A DNA stretch of 64,000 bases from Puccinia triticina (taxonomy: Eukaryota > Basidiomycota > Pucciniomycetes > Pucciniales > Pucciniaceae). The notes below the pieces were generated by a model. The model was given only the letters and a program-made list of their open reading frames with translations, made no database searches and was not told the DNA's origin. Every line of letters starts with the position of its first letter. The first letter of the stretch is position 1. Of the stretch, positions 1-10,344 are shown one piece after another. The position numbers and the translations under genes are program-made. The DNA lies in NCBI RefSeq assembly GCF_026914185.1, contig NC_070573.1, forward strand, positions 248,001-312,000, in the 5' to 3' direction.

Positions 1-1446
1 TCTGATGCTTTGAACTGCATCACAGCTGACAATGCATCAAGCAACTCCACACTAGCGACACAAGTTGAAAAACAACTGGGCGGGGTTTTCTTTGCAAATG
101 AATAGTTGTTGGGCTGTATGGCCCATGTCATCAACCTCGCGGCCCATGATGGTCTCAAAGCTTTTGGGAATGTACTTAGCAAACACGATGCTGAACACGA
201 AGTTACACTGAATAAGATGGATCTCAACTCGATCATGGATCGCCCGGATGGATCTAGTGTTGACCTTCAGACAATCATCTCTTGAATCCACGGTCTTGCA
301 ACCTATGTCCGAGGATCACCTCAACGTCGTGAAGGGTTTCAAGCTGTCATAGATTTTGTAAACAGCCAATCTCGACGTGCTTGCCCCATCAAGAACATGA
401 CTTTGGTGTTGGATGTTCGCACTCGTTGGAACTCCACCTACTTGATGCTTGAACGTGCACTGAAACTCAGATTGGTCTGCACAACATACTGCAGTTCAAA
501 GGGTGAGGTAGCCAAATTCGCCCTCCTTGATGTTGAATGGGAAAAACTCAAGCAGATGACCGAGTTCTTGGCACCACTCCACGAGGTTACAAATATACTC
601 TGTCGCTCAAAGTACCCAACACTAACAATGGCCCTTCCAATTTACATTTCACTGATAAAGACCATTTATCAAGTCCGATCGAAGTATAACTTGGAACAAC
701 TCATTCCAGCTGCCGATGAGATGGTGGCAAAGCTATCTGAATACCTCATCCTAGCATTAGAGAAACCGGCCCCAATCTGTGCGATGATTCTTGATCCTCG
801 AATCAAACTAAGCTACTTCAAAAAAAACAAAGGTTTCTTTGCTGCTCATAAAATATCAGACATTACGCCGGAGAAAGCAATGAAAATCTTCCGGGCCGAG
901 GCCAAAAGCTATGATAGAAATCCCAGTTGGACTGGTACTGCTAAAGACAACGCTTCCAGTGCCAGCAAATCAGCCAAGTCGGCAAAGACCCCAAAACTGA
1001 GAGTGATCGAGGCAGACATATTTGGCGAAGCTTTGGTTGCCAACGACTTGACGGCCGAGATCAATCAGTACATGGCTGAGGTAAATGAGAGGCCAAGCTG
1101 CGACATCCTTGCCTATTGGTCCCAAAATAAAAAAATCTACCCTTCTTTGGCTCTGATGGCCACCTGTTTCCTTGGTATCCCGGCAACAAGCGCACCTTTG
1201 GAACGAGTCTTTTCGCAATCAAAGACAATCATTGGTTCTCAAAGACATAGTCTTGGCAGCTCTTCAATCAAGCACCTTCTCTGTCTGAAGGAATGGTACC
1301 AGAAGTCCGACGAAATGATGGACTCCTCTACCGTTACCCTCCACCCAGAAGACGACACAGCTTTGCATAACTCCAATGGCAACGATGCCAACGACGGCAA
1401 TGATGAAGATGGCATCAATGATGACGAGTACAGTGAGGATGATTGA
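1..1446 (+). pseudogene. hAT transposase, 3' part (copy 1)
   Basis: C-terminal two thirds of a hAT-superfamily DNA transposase, cut by the window edge. The longest open stretch is 397-1446 (349 codons). Frame 1 is homologous right from base 1: TADNAS and the CMAHVINLA motif precede it, but TAG at 103-105 and TGA at 283-285 interrupt it. The RTRWNSTY motif follows at about 420. The C-terminal dimerisation domain (SCDILAYW, PATSAPLERVFS, KHLLCLKEW) lies at 1100-1300, and a poly-acidic tail ends the protein. The Glu of the LERVFS motif is kept, but two nonsense codons make this copy dead. The TGA would be CGA (Arg) by one C-to-T change in TCG context. Confidence 0.9.
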
Positions 1447-1529
1447 ACATCCTAAATCCTATTACACATTACTGTAGTTAAAATCATTCACCTCATCCAT
1501 TATGGATGATTGAAATTAAAACTTAAGAC

Positions 1530-1696
1530 TTTATGTGTGATACCCGATATACCCTTGGGTATCTCTGAGGGCACCCGTGGACCGTACCCACCGGGTAGGC
1601 CGGGTACAGTCCAGGCAAAGAGGCTTCCCGGAGCCCTATACCCACGGGGCGGACCGCGGGTATACCCGGAGAGGCCGGGAACGGGGGCCAGCCCTA
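1530..1696. repeat. Probable right subterminal repeats and end of hAT copy 1
   Basis: GC-rich stretch packed with inverted short words (GGGTACC, CCCGGGTA, GGGTATACCC) downstream of the transposase stop. It ends in CCAGCCCTA at about 1696, whose complement TAGGGCTGG resembles hAT termini such as the TAGGGATGG end of the complete hAT at 12829-15683. The matching left end lies outside the window, so the boundary is an estimate. Confidence 0.5.
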
Positions 1697-2427
1697 GTTG
1701 TGGTGATGTAGCTGATGTGTAAGTGTTGTAATGAGGTTGTAATTTGTATGTCAGGGTCTAAAACCACAATATAGAGTGGGGCTAATACTGTAGAGTGAGA
1801 AAGTATTGTACTGTTATGGGGTAAGCTGAGTGCAAGTAGTTTGCTGAGAGAAATTACAGCTGGGAGGAGGAGAGCCTCCTTAAATAGAAAAGAGTGAGAC
1901 ATTTTAGCTCCAGGGGAACAAGAGAATGAGGGGTTTAAGCTGCCCTGAAGACTACACTGAGGTATTTTGGCTGGTGGTTGACAGGTCACATGAGGTCATG
2001 ATGTCATATGAGCGAATTTAGCTAGTGAGAAATAGGAGGTGAGATATTTTAGCTGGCCTGGCCTGTCAACTGATGTCATCTTAGCACAATGTAATGAGTG
2101 CAGCTGATGAGGTAAAGTATATGTAAAGGGTAGACAAGCTGTCAGAGTGGTCCATGTAACAGATTACATGTCCTGGGTAAGTGTGGTTCATGTAACGGAT
2201 TACATGACCTGAGTATGGTGTTTTGTGTGTATGTAACTGAATTATGGTGTCTTGAAGGGGTTGTATCTTCTGATCCAGAGGGGTGTAAGGTGTGTTGTCC
2301 ATGGTGTCCTGTGTAGTTTTGGCCGTAGAATCCAGTGGTGCTGCCATATTGGTTGATTTGAGAGTGTACATATGAAAAAAAGGAAATTTTGAAATGGGCT
2401 AGATGGGTAACCATAAAGCATACCACA
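1697..2427 (-). mobile_element. Short LTR-like element (TATATAAGG family, copy E1), truncated
   Basis: Non-coding. On the minus strand it starts TGTGGTATGC at 2427 and has a core-promoter block around 1865-1920 (CCTGGAGCTAAA, then TATTTAAGGAGGC), the same arrangement as the better preserved copies at 23751, 36929, 38891 and 41022. The four bases after the start boundary are CCGG, matching the 4-bp CG-rich target duplications of those copies. The other end is missing, apparently cut by hAT copy 1. Confidence 0.5.
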
Positions 2428-2431
2428 CCGG

Positions 2432-2705
2432 TCATCAAGTGGATAACTACTCCACTCAATGGCCAGACCGGGTCATTGAGTGGGTACACCAACAATGGGA
2501 AGGTACGTTATCTGATGAGATGGACAGAGCTGAGGACAGCAGGCACGGTGCGTGGCAGTGTTCGAGGATCGTGGAAGGATGGTGAAAGGGTCCTTCCACG
2601 CCTGCTGCCTCAGATAGACTATCTACAACATGTGACATGTGTGGGAAATGAGAAAGACATGTGGAAGCAGAAAGAAAAGACAAAACCTGAGTATTAAACT
2701 CAACA
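2432..2705 (-). repeat. Ty1/copia 3' LTR (partial or unresolved end)
   Basis: Begins TGTTGAGTTTAATACTC on the minus strand directly after a polypurine tract. It has the same layout as the LTR at 25024-25332, including the paired GTGGAAGG and CCTTCCAC arms about 25 bases apart (about 2565-2595). The far end was not located. Confidence 0.6.
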
Positions 2706-2718
2706 CCCCCCCCTTGCT
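2706..2718 (-). other. Polypurine tract of copia element 1
   Basis: AGCAAGGGGGGGG on the minus strand abuts the TGTTGAG LTR start. The same tract and junction occur at 25012-25024 in copia element 2, which supports a plus-strand priming site. Confidence 0.75.
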
Positions 2719-2807
2719 GACACCATGGAAAGAGAATTTGAAAGAAAGAAAAAAAAGGAACAGGGAAGGAAAGAAAGAAAGAAAAAAAAAAAAAAAGGAG
2801 ACTGAAA

Positions 2808-4795
2808 TTATTTTACAATTCCAAACATTTGCCGGTGTTTTTCCAACAAGACTCGGGGAAGGGGCTTTGTGAGCATATCCTTCGTCGAGACATGGAGGAG
2901 TGTGATTTCTGAGTCCCTTACGCACTCCCGTATGAAGTGGTATCTAGCGTGAATGTGTTTTGTGCGGGCGTGGTGCTCGGGATTCTTGGCCAGAGCTTCT
3001 GCTCCCTCGTTGTCGACATGAAGAGGGATCGCGGTGTCCAGGCGGAGGCGAAGTTCAGTCAATAGATGGGAGAGCCACAGGCCCTCTTTGCAGGAATCCG
3101 AAAGTGCTTTATATTTGGCCTCCGTGCTTGACAGGGAGACAGTGGCCTGTTTGCGGGACTTCCAGGATATTGCCCCGTCTCCAATGCGATATGTGTACGC
3201 CGAAGTTGACCGCCTGTCATCGCGGTCTTCTGCCCATTCCGAGTCTGAGAAGCCTGAGCACGTGAGATCTCCACCCAAGCGGAGTTTCAGGTCTTTTGTT
3301 GCTACGAGGTAGTTAAGAATGCGAATTCCGGCTAGCCAGTGTGCTTCGGACGGGTCCCGGAGATGCTGTGAGAGACGATTGACTTCGAAAGAAACATCAG
3401 GCCTCGTACACTGGGATACCCAAAGGAGCGAACCTATTAGTTGAGAGTAGGGGCCCGGGGACGGTGCATCAGAAGAGGAACGTCGGCTTAGGTTTTTGAA
3501 TGCCGAGTCTGTTGGGGTGGAAACAGTGGTTGATTTGTTGTCCAAGAAGCGAGTGCATAGGTCCAATATGTAGTGGGCCTGATTGAGGAAGACATGTCTC
3601 TCCTTCAAGTCCCTCGTAATTTTGAGTGAGAGGAAATGATTAAGTTCTTTGTCCGCGCCAATTTTGAAGCGGGTTCCGATCGATTTGATGATAGAGTCTA
3701 CGATTTCTGGTTCGCCAACAATTGCGAGATCATCGAAGTGGGTGGTAAGGGCGCCGACTAGTTTATTCAAATTGATTTTGAAGTAGAGGGTAGGATCGTA
3801 GTTGGAGTTTGTCCAGCCCACTTCAAGGAGTGCCTTGTGCAGTTCTATATTCCATTGGCGGGGCAATCGCTTCAACCCGTAGAGAGAACGACTTACCTCG
3901 CACACCCAGTCCGGGTGCAGAGGGTCCTCAAATCCAGGGGGCTGCTCCATGTAGACCGGAGTGTCAAGGTGACCGTTCAGGAATGCTGTTTTAAAGTCGA
4001 CTTGGCGGCCTTTCCAGCCTCTGCTCGCTAGCAAACTCAATATTAGGCGTAGAGTTTCGAGACGGAGTGTGGGTGAGAACACCTCGTCGTAGTCTAGTCC
4101 CTGAACTTGGGAGTAGCCCATGGCAACGAGACAAGCCTTCAGCTTCTGGATGCTGTGGTCGGTACGGAGTTTCACTTTGAAAACCCATTTTGACTTGATG
4201 ATTTTCCTCTTTTCGGGTCGGGGTACTAATTTCCACGTCTGCATTCCAAGGAGCGAGGCAAATTCTTCTTTGGCGGCCTTGAGCCAGCGGTGTTTATTCG
4301 GGGATTTAAGGAGCTGCCTCCACGTTTTTGGCGTGTCAACGTCAGATTCGAGGGAAGCATTTTTCGCCCAGTTTCCATAGCGTTCAGGAGCCTTACGTTC
4401 GCGGTTTGAGCGACGGCGAGGAGGAGAAGCTGGTTTGGGAGGTGGAGTGGGCGATTTCTGAGGCGGCGGGGAAGGGGAGTTAGGAATGGGGGAGGGCGGA
4501 GAGGGAGATTTAGGCGTAGGGGAGGGGGGGACAGGGGAGGGTGAGCGGAGAGGAGGGAGGGGAATTATTGAAAAATCTGGGGAAAGAACAGGGGAGTTGT
4601 TGACAGGGGAACTTGAACCCGGGGAATCAGAATCTGCGTTGATTGTGTCGGGCACACAGGGAGCGTTCCCTGGTGCGTGGATAGAGGCTGTCAGCCGGCA
4701 ATTGAATCTAGGCTTCAGAGGTATGTTGAGGGGAGCATCAGGGGAGGGCTGTTGTTGACCGAGCAGGACGGGAGCGGGATGAGAAGGAGGGTTAT
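2808..4795 (-). pseudogene. Ty1/copia Pol C-terminal half: reverse transcriptase and RNase H
   Basis: The open frame 2808-4655 (615 codons) encodes a Pro/Ser-rich linker, then a copia RT (WLKAAKEEF, KSKWVFKVK, QVDFKTAFLNG, YMEQPPGF, SLYGLK), the catalytic box HFDDLAIVG with both Asp retained, and RNase H (SSTEAKYKAL, TKHIHARYHFI, HVSTKDMLTKPL). The usual VDDL reads FDDL here. The frame is open, but the gene is physically split: its upstream integrase part lies at 8859-9270 beyond an inserted gypsy element, so it cannot act as an intact copia polyprotein. The longest related copy in the window is at 21290-24943. Confidence 0.92.
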
Positions 4796-5145
4796 TGTAA
4801 GGGCTTCGTCTAGCCCTTCACTGAGTCCCTCAGGAATATCAGTGTAGTCCGTTTAGTCCGTACAAGACCGTTTGTGTCTCGGAGAGAACCTGAGAATTTC
4901 TAGAACCAATGCTTGGATTTCTAGCTCAGTAGGAGAATTCAGTACGCGGTTCTCTCTATACAATTGGAGTTAAAGAAGAAGAAAGAGAAAGAAGAGAAAT
5001 GAGAGCTTACCTAGCTCAGTAGGAGAATTCAGTACGCGGTTCTCTACTGAGCTAGGCGGGTGGTGGGGAGCCGCAGACTAAGAGGCGCGGGTCCGAGTCG
5101 TCTTGTGATTGGGTTGTGATATCTGTGTGGGGCGCGGATCTCACA
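4796..5145 (-). repeat. Gypsy 3' LTR (350 bp)
   Basis: Begins TGTGAGATCC and ends CTTACA on the minus strand, giving TG...CA ends. It contains an inverted pair, CTAGCTCAGTAG and CTACTGAGCTAG, at about 5012-5056, able to form a long hairpin, and a further partial copy of the same word at about 4922-4942. Confidence 0.93.
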
Positions 5146-5181
5146 GTCTCCCCCCCTATAATTATGCGTGGAATGTAGGAA

Positions 5182-8100
5182 CTATGGCGGCAGGGTTGTG
5201 ATAGGGGGGGCCGAGGGAGGAGGGGGGGTGTCAACAGGGAGGATGCGGGGCTTGACCTTGGAGACGTGGAATGTTGGATGGCGGCGGTTGCCTTCCGGAA
5301 GTGCTAGTGTTACACTCTGTCCGTTATTGAAGACCTGCAGGACCTGGTATGGCCCTCGAATCGTTCTTTGAGCTTGTCGACGCCGCCTTGATGGCGTCCC
5401 CGCCAGTCGGCTGAGTCAAGGAACACCCAAGAGTCTGGGAGTATCACCGGTCGGTCTCGGCGCAGGCGGTTGTGCTGGATTGCTTGACGTACGCGGCTTG
5501 TCCACAGAGCATCCCGCGCGTCCGCCCAGGTGCCCTCTCTGGCTTGAAGCCACCGGTCCAGGGCCGGGGCCGAGTCTGAATCGCCTTCTTTGGAGGGGAA
5601 GAGTCGGGGTTTGCGTCCGAAGAACAGCTCGAACGGGCTGAACCCGGTCGAAACGTTGATGGCGCTGTTAATGGCGAACTCGACCGCGGGTAGGGAGTCG
5701 AGCCACTTGGACTGACGCTTCGCCGTGAATTTCCGGAGGATCTGGCCAATGGTCTTGTTGCTCCGTTCGCTCCGGCCATCCGCCTGGGGGTGAAAAGCCG
5801 ACGTCATGTGGAATTGAATGTGGAGCTTTTCCATTAGGGCCCTCCAGAATTTCGACGTCCACGTCTTGTCGCGATCCCTGATGATTGTCTGGGGGGCTCC
5901 AAAGATGGCGATCCACCCGGAAAAGAAGCGGGCTGCGGTTTTTTCGGCTGTGTCCTTCTGGAGTACTGGAATGATACGAGTGTACCCGGAAAGGCGGCAG
6001 GTACATGTTAGTATCATATCGTAGTGTGCCGATTGTCGAAGGGGTCCCACGAAATCGATGGCAATATCGGATAGAGGTCGAGATGGTACTGGAGGGGTTT
6101 GCATTTTTCCAGTTGGCGCCGTGGTTGATGTTTTTGTTCGCTGGCACACCTCGCATCCCTCGACGAATTGCAGTGTGTCCTTAGAGATCCCCGGCCAAAA
6201 TAAATCCTGGCGCAGTTCAACAACGGTTTTCAGGTACCTGAGATGTCCAAGGCGGACATGGGCTTCCTGAATCAGGCTGGCACAAAGAGGTTTATCGGCC
6301 GGGATGACTAGACGGTTATCAACGAAGAGGAGACCATCGAGTTCGACGCAGCCTTCCCGGAGGGGAAGAGCCTTCTTCAGCGATGAACAGAACTTGTCCG
6401 TTTGGTATCCAAGACGGATGCGGTCTCTGACCCCTGGGGCGAGGGATGTCCCTAGCTCGGTCAGGGCTGCTACGCATGCTACATCGCCTGGCTCAATGGG
6501 TAGCTCATCTTCCCTGATCCCTTTACGGGAGAGGGTGTCCGCAACGGTGTTCTCTTCTCCAGGAATGTGCTCAAACCGGAGATCGAAGTTGGCTAGAATT
6601 TCGGTCCACCTTGCTTGCCGTCGGCTTAAGTTCCTCTGCTTCATGAAGTGGACGAGTGAGTGGTGGTCTGTTAGCACGTTGACCTTCATCCCGAGCAATA
6701 GCATTTTCCACTTTTGGAGCGCGTGGATGACTGCCAGTAGCTCTTGCTCGTGGACGGGATAGTTCTGTTCGGCCGATGTCATTTGATGTGATTCATAGGC
6801 AATTGGCGATGATCCTTTCCAGTCTTTGCCCTGGAACAGCGCAGCGCCGAGTCCTGATCCACTAGCATCGGTGAAGAGCCATAACGGATCGTCCGATTCG
6901 TAGTCGATGTTCTTTAGACAGGGGAGCGACGTCATAATCCTTTTGATATTCTGGAAGGCGTCGTCTTCGGCTTTCCCCCAGACAAAGTCCTTGGGGTCGC
7001 GCTTGCTACTAGTCAAAGGTGTGAGGGTGCCGACGTACTGTTGGAGGCCCCAGATGAACTTCTTCATCCACTGGACCGTCCCCAAGAATTTCTTAACTCC
7101 CTTGGCGTTTCGCGGTGTCGGCCAGTCTTGTACCGCTGTAATCTTGGAATCGTCCGGCTGGATGCCCTCCGCCGAGATCCAGTGCCCGAGAAATTTGATC
7201 TTCGTTTTTTTTGGGCTGCAGTAAAGATTAGCTGCTTGGATCCGGTCGAGTACTTGACAAACGTGGTTTTGGTGTTCGTCGAAAGAATTCGAGAAGACTA
7301 CGATGTTGTCTAGGTAGACGACGCAGATGTTGTTGATGAGATCTCCGAGCGCTTCCTCGAGTCTCGCTTGATGGGTGGCCGGCGCGTTTGTGAGGCCCAT
7401 CGGCATGACTCTCCACTCATAAAGTCCCCAAGGTGTCTTGACCGCGGTTAGAGGTATGTCAGCCTCGCGCATCCGGGTCTGAAAAAAGGCATTGGTCTGA
7501 CCAAGGATCGAAAACGCCTTACCGGTTGCCACCAAGCGTACCAATTCATCAACATTGGGGAGGGGTGATCGGTCCTTGACGGTCAGGTTGTTGAGTTTCC
7601 GGTAGTCACAGACCCACTGGGGTAACGCCTCAGGGTCTTTTTTTGGTATGATAAGGCTGGGGGAGGCGTATTGGCTGGTGGACCTGCGAATGCGTCCTGC
7701 TTTGACATGCTGGTCAATCAGTTTCCGCCAGGCAGCAAGGTACTTCTGCGGGTACGAGTACTGTTTCTCATTGATGACCGCTTGAGGGTCGGTGAGAATA
7801 ATCTGGTGGCGAACCTTGGAGTTCTCATCTTGCATGACGTTAGGGAAGGGCCCGTCAGGGAAGAACCTGGGTTTCTCGCCATCTTCTGGCACTGCTGGGA
7901 TGTTGGCCGGGAAGAGGTCGGAGAATTCAGACAATATGGCGCGTTCTGCTTGTTCGCGGGAGTCAGCTGAAGTGGTCACGCTGGCGATTTGAGGAGAATC
8001 AAAGGTCCGTAACGGCAGCTCCCGGTAGTCCCAGATTGTTGCTGCGGGTGTCTTACATGTAATCGAGCGATCTGGGTAGGATAGCAAGACTTGGGCCTGT

Positions 8101-8489
8101 TGCAAGAAGGGGGTCCCCAATATCGCATCGTGTCCGCCAATGATTGGTCCCACATAGAAGGGAATTGTCCCAAGCTCAACTGAGGTCGCAGGGACGGAGA
8201 GTGTGGCGTGTGTGTAGAATCGTAGCAGGAGGGGTGTTGGGGAGTTGTTGTCCATGGCTAGGCCAATCCAAACGGGTTTTTCCAACGGGAGTTGCTTGAG
8301 ACCTGAGGATTGGGCCACCCGCTGCGAGATCAGATTCAATTCGGATCCTGTGTCAAGCATGGCCTTAATCAGGGAGCCTCCCAGGCGGAGTTGGAAGATG
8401 ATACGGCTCGGGCGCATCGTGATGGGTGTTCTCGCGTCAATCGGAGAAGAGAGGGGAAGTTGGACCCGATCCGCGGGGTGATTTTGCAT
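5182..8489 (-). CDS. Ty3/gypsy Pol (protease, RT, RNase H, integrase), gag-less, frameshifted end
   Basis: The 1059-codon frame 5310-8489 encodes an aspartic protease (MLDTGSELNLIS, residues about 40-52), RT (about 235-420), RNase H (FTDASGSGLGAALF, ILANFDLRFEHIPG) and integrase with an HHCC zinc finger (HVRLGHL...CEVCQRTK) and DDE core (IDFVGPL, IIRDRDKTW, DGRSERSNKT). Two RT catalytic positions are altered: the first Asp motif reads LGQTNAFF instead of LDLTN, and the YLDD box reads YLDN. Near 5355 a one-base loss shifts the frame; homology (GPYQVLQVFNNG ... HPTFHVSKVKP) continues in another frame to a stop at 5182-5184. RT activity is therefore not expected despite the long open frame and similar LTRs. 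Confidence 0.93.
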
Positions 8490-8508
8490 TGGTTTGAGAA
8501 AAAAAAAG

Positions 8509-8858
8509 TGTAAGGGCTTCGTCTAGCCCTTCACTGAGTCCCTCAGGAATATCAGTGTAGTCCGTTTAGTCCGTACGAGACCGTTTGTGTCTCGGAGAGA
8601 ACCTGAGAATTTCTAGAACCAATGCTTGGATTTCTAGCTCAGTAGGAGAATTCAGTATGCGGTTCTCTCTATACAATTGGAGTTAAAGAGGAAGAAAGAG
8701 AAAGAAGAGAAATGAGAGCTTACCTAGCTCAGTAGGAGAATTCAGTACGCGGTTCTCTACTGAGCTAGGCGGGTGGTGGGGAGCTGCAGACTAAGAGGCG
8801 CGGGTCCGAGTCGTCTTGTGATTGGGTTGTGATATCTGTGTGGGGCGCGGATCTCACA
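8509..8858 (-). repeat. Gypsy 5' LTR (350 bp)
   Basis: Near-identical to 4796-5145 (four mismatches seen, no gaps). The bases immediately inside it on the minus strand are CTTTTTTTTTCTC, with no clear tRNA primer-binding complement. Confidence 0.93.
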
Positions 8859-9270
8859 GGTATCAGGAGGGGAAGGAGCGGAAGACGAAGGGGAGTTTGG
8901 GTTGGGCGGCGGATTTGGTAGGGAAAGCGAGGGATTTGAGGCTGGCCTTTCCTCAGTGGGGAAAGAGATTGGCCATGATACCTCAACTGATAGCGGAGGG
9001 GGAGATGTGGTGAGCTTTGAACCATACGGAAAGACGTCATCCTGGAAGATAACATCTTGGGTTTTTACAACAGACCTGTTCTCCAGATCCCATACCCGGT
9101 ATCCGTTCCCTTCCAACAGGTACGAGAGGAGGAGGGCTGCACAGCCTTTCTGGTCGGGCTTCTTGCGGTTTGCTTTGGGCACCTTGTACCATACAAGACA
9201 CCCAAACGGATGTAGATAGGACAGGTCGATTGGAGGTAAGTTGAGGACGGAGTTCGGCGACTTGAATCCT
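8859..9270 (-). pseudogene. Ty1/copia integrase C-terminal fragment
   Basis: Minus strand reads GFKSPN ... LHPFGCLVWYK, then PDQKGCAALLLSYL, GNGYRVWDLE and SVVKTQDVIFQDD, the integrase tail and linker of copia element 1, upstream of the gypsy insertion. Copia element 2 has the same block (LHPFGCLLWYK). Homology stops exactly where telomere-type repeats begin at 9271, so the 5' part of this copia is lost. Confidence 0.88.
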
Positions 9271-9300
9271 GGGTTAGGGTTAGGGTTAGGGTTTAGGGTT
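9271..9300 (+). repeat. Interstitial telomere-type repeat (TTAGGG, about 4 copies)
   Basis: Four TTAGGG-type units, one with an extra T (GTTTAGGG). The G-rich strand points right, away from the truncated copia fragment, as if that broken end had once been capped or repaired with telomeric DNA and then joined to other sequence. Confidence 0.85.
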
Positions 9301-9325
9301 AAAAGAAGAAACCCAAAGAAAAACT

Positions 9326-9490
9326 ATGTCTGAGATAGTGGAGGAATTAGAACAGGAGGAGAACGAGGATGAGGAGGATGACAGTGGCAATGATGATGGT
9401 GATGGCGATGACAATGACGATGAAAATGGCGATGGCAATGAGGAGGACGATGGAAATGGCGAGGAGGATGAGGCTGAGGAAGAATATTAA
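9326..9490 (+). pseudogene. Acidic tail ORF, possibly the end of a hAT-like protein
   Basis: A 54-residue frame from ATG 9326 to TAA 9488-9490 made almost only of Glu, Asp, Gly and Asn (starts MSEIVEELEQ, ends EEDEAEEEY). hAT transposase copy 1 ends in a similar acidic tail, so this may be the last piece of a transposase whose body was lost at the telomere-repeat junction. Low-complexity composition makes any assignment weak. Confidence 0.3.
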
Positions 9491-10344
9491 TGAATCAAAT
9501 TGTCTCTGCGACTGCGCTTTTGGTTGGGCTCCCATTTTTTATTCTCATTGTATATACCTCTTTCTTTTTGTTCTGTCCATCTTGTTGTCAAATAATACTT
9601 CTGATCTGTTGCGGTAAAAGTGTATGCATGGAGACAAGGACTGAGGAATGTATGCAAAATGAGATTCACCCTTTTGTTCTGGCCCGCGACGCTTGAGTGA
9701 GAACCCCAGACTTGAGAAGAACTCCGACAAACTCACCGACTATCCCGTATATCCCTCAATCCACTGCCGATCTCATCCCAACTGCTCAATTCTAGAATTA
9801 ACGCCACCGCTCGTTTAGACATAGAAGATTCAGGAGGAGCTCGGATTCAACTCAAGTGGAGGTATTGCCGAAACCCCTCTTTTCTCCCTTCTTCTCTCTT
9901 TCTCTCGTCTGATTTATCCTTGTTGATCTCTTTTCTTCCTCTCTCAGGCTTGCTGTTGTTTCTCTCTCCCTTTACAATCTTACCTGTCTATTCTTTGAGT
10001 CGTAGTGAGGACTAGAACATCTGAAGGTATTTTATGATTTCATTCTTTTATTTCATAATGTGTCTTGCTTATATTCTATTTCTCTTTTATTGTCAGTTAT
10101 CTACTACTATTAGCTTTTGGTATCTTACACTTGTTACTCGCGCGCACTCGGATTTTTATTCAATAAGAAGTTATACTTGTCTTGATTCACTCGCGCGCAC
10201 TCAGATTGTTATTCAACAATAAGTTCTATTTGTCTTGATTCAAATCCAATTAAGGGAAATGGCTTCGGCAACAGGGGGAGCCATAGAGATGAGAAAGAAA
10301 ATAACAACAGCTGAGCAACAAAACAATGACAGAGTGAAGAATAA
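9491..10344. other. Non-coding, with one tandem duplication
   Basis: No gene recognised. A roughly 53-bp segment (CTCGCGCGCACTC, ATTCAA, CTTGTCTTGATTCA) occurs twice in tandem at about 10137-10243. The left end of the neighbouring PIF/Harbinger element should lie here, but no copy of its right terminal sequence was found. Confidence 0.5.

Larger units (their letters stand above)
4796..8858 (-). mobile_element. Ty3/gypsy LTR element nested in copia element 1
   Basis: Two 350-bp LTRs (4796-5145 and 8509-8858) bracket one pol frame. The flanks are GTTAT on the left and GGTAT on the right, a 5-bp target duplication with one mismatch. The copia reading frame resumes on each side, proving insertion into copia. 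There is no gag: pol starts about 20 bp inside the 5' LTR. A polypurine tract (AGGGGGGGAGAC, minus strand, 5146-5157) precedes the 3' LTR. I count four mismatches between the LTRs, so the insertion is young compared with its neighbours. Confidence 0.93.

Noticed and set aside
9271..9300. A true chromosome end or subtelomere boundary
   Set aside because: Only four units, and ordinary sequence continues for tens of kilobases on both sides.
9369..9535. Met- or Ile-rich frames around 9350-9540 on both strands
   Set aside because: They are shadows of the acidic GAT/GAG-rich stretch in other frames.
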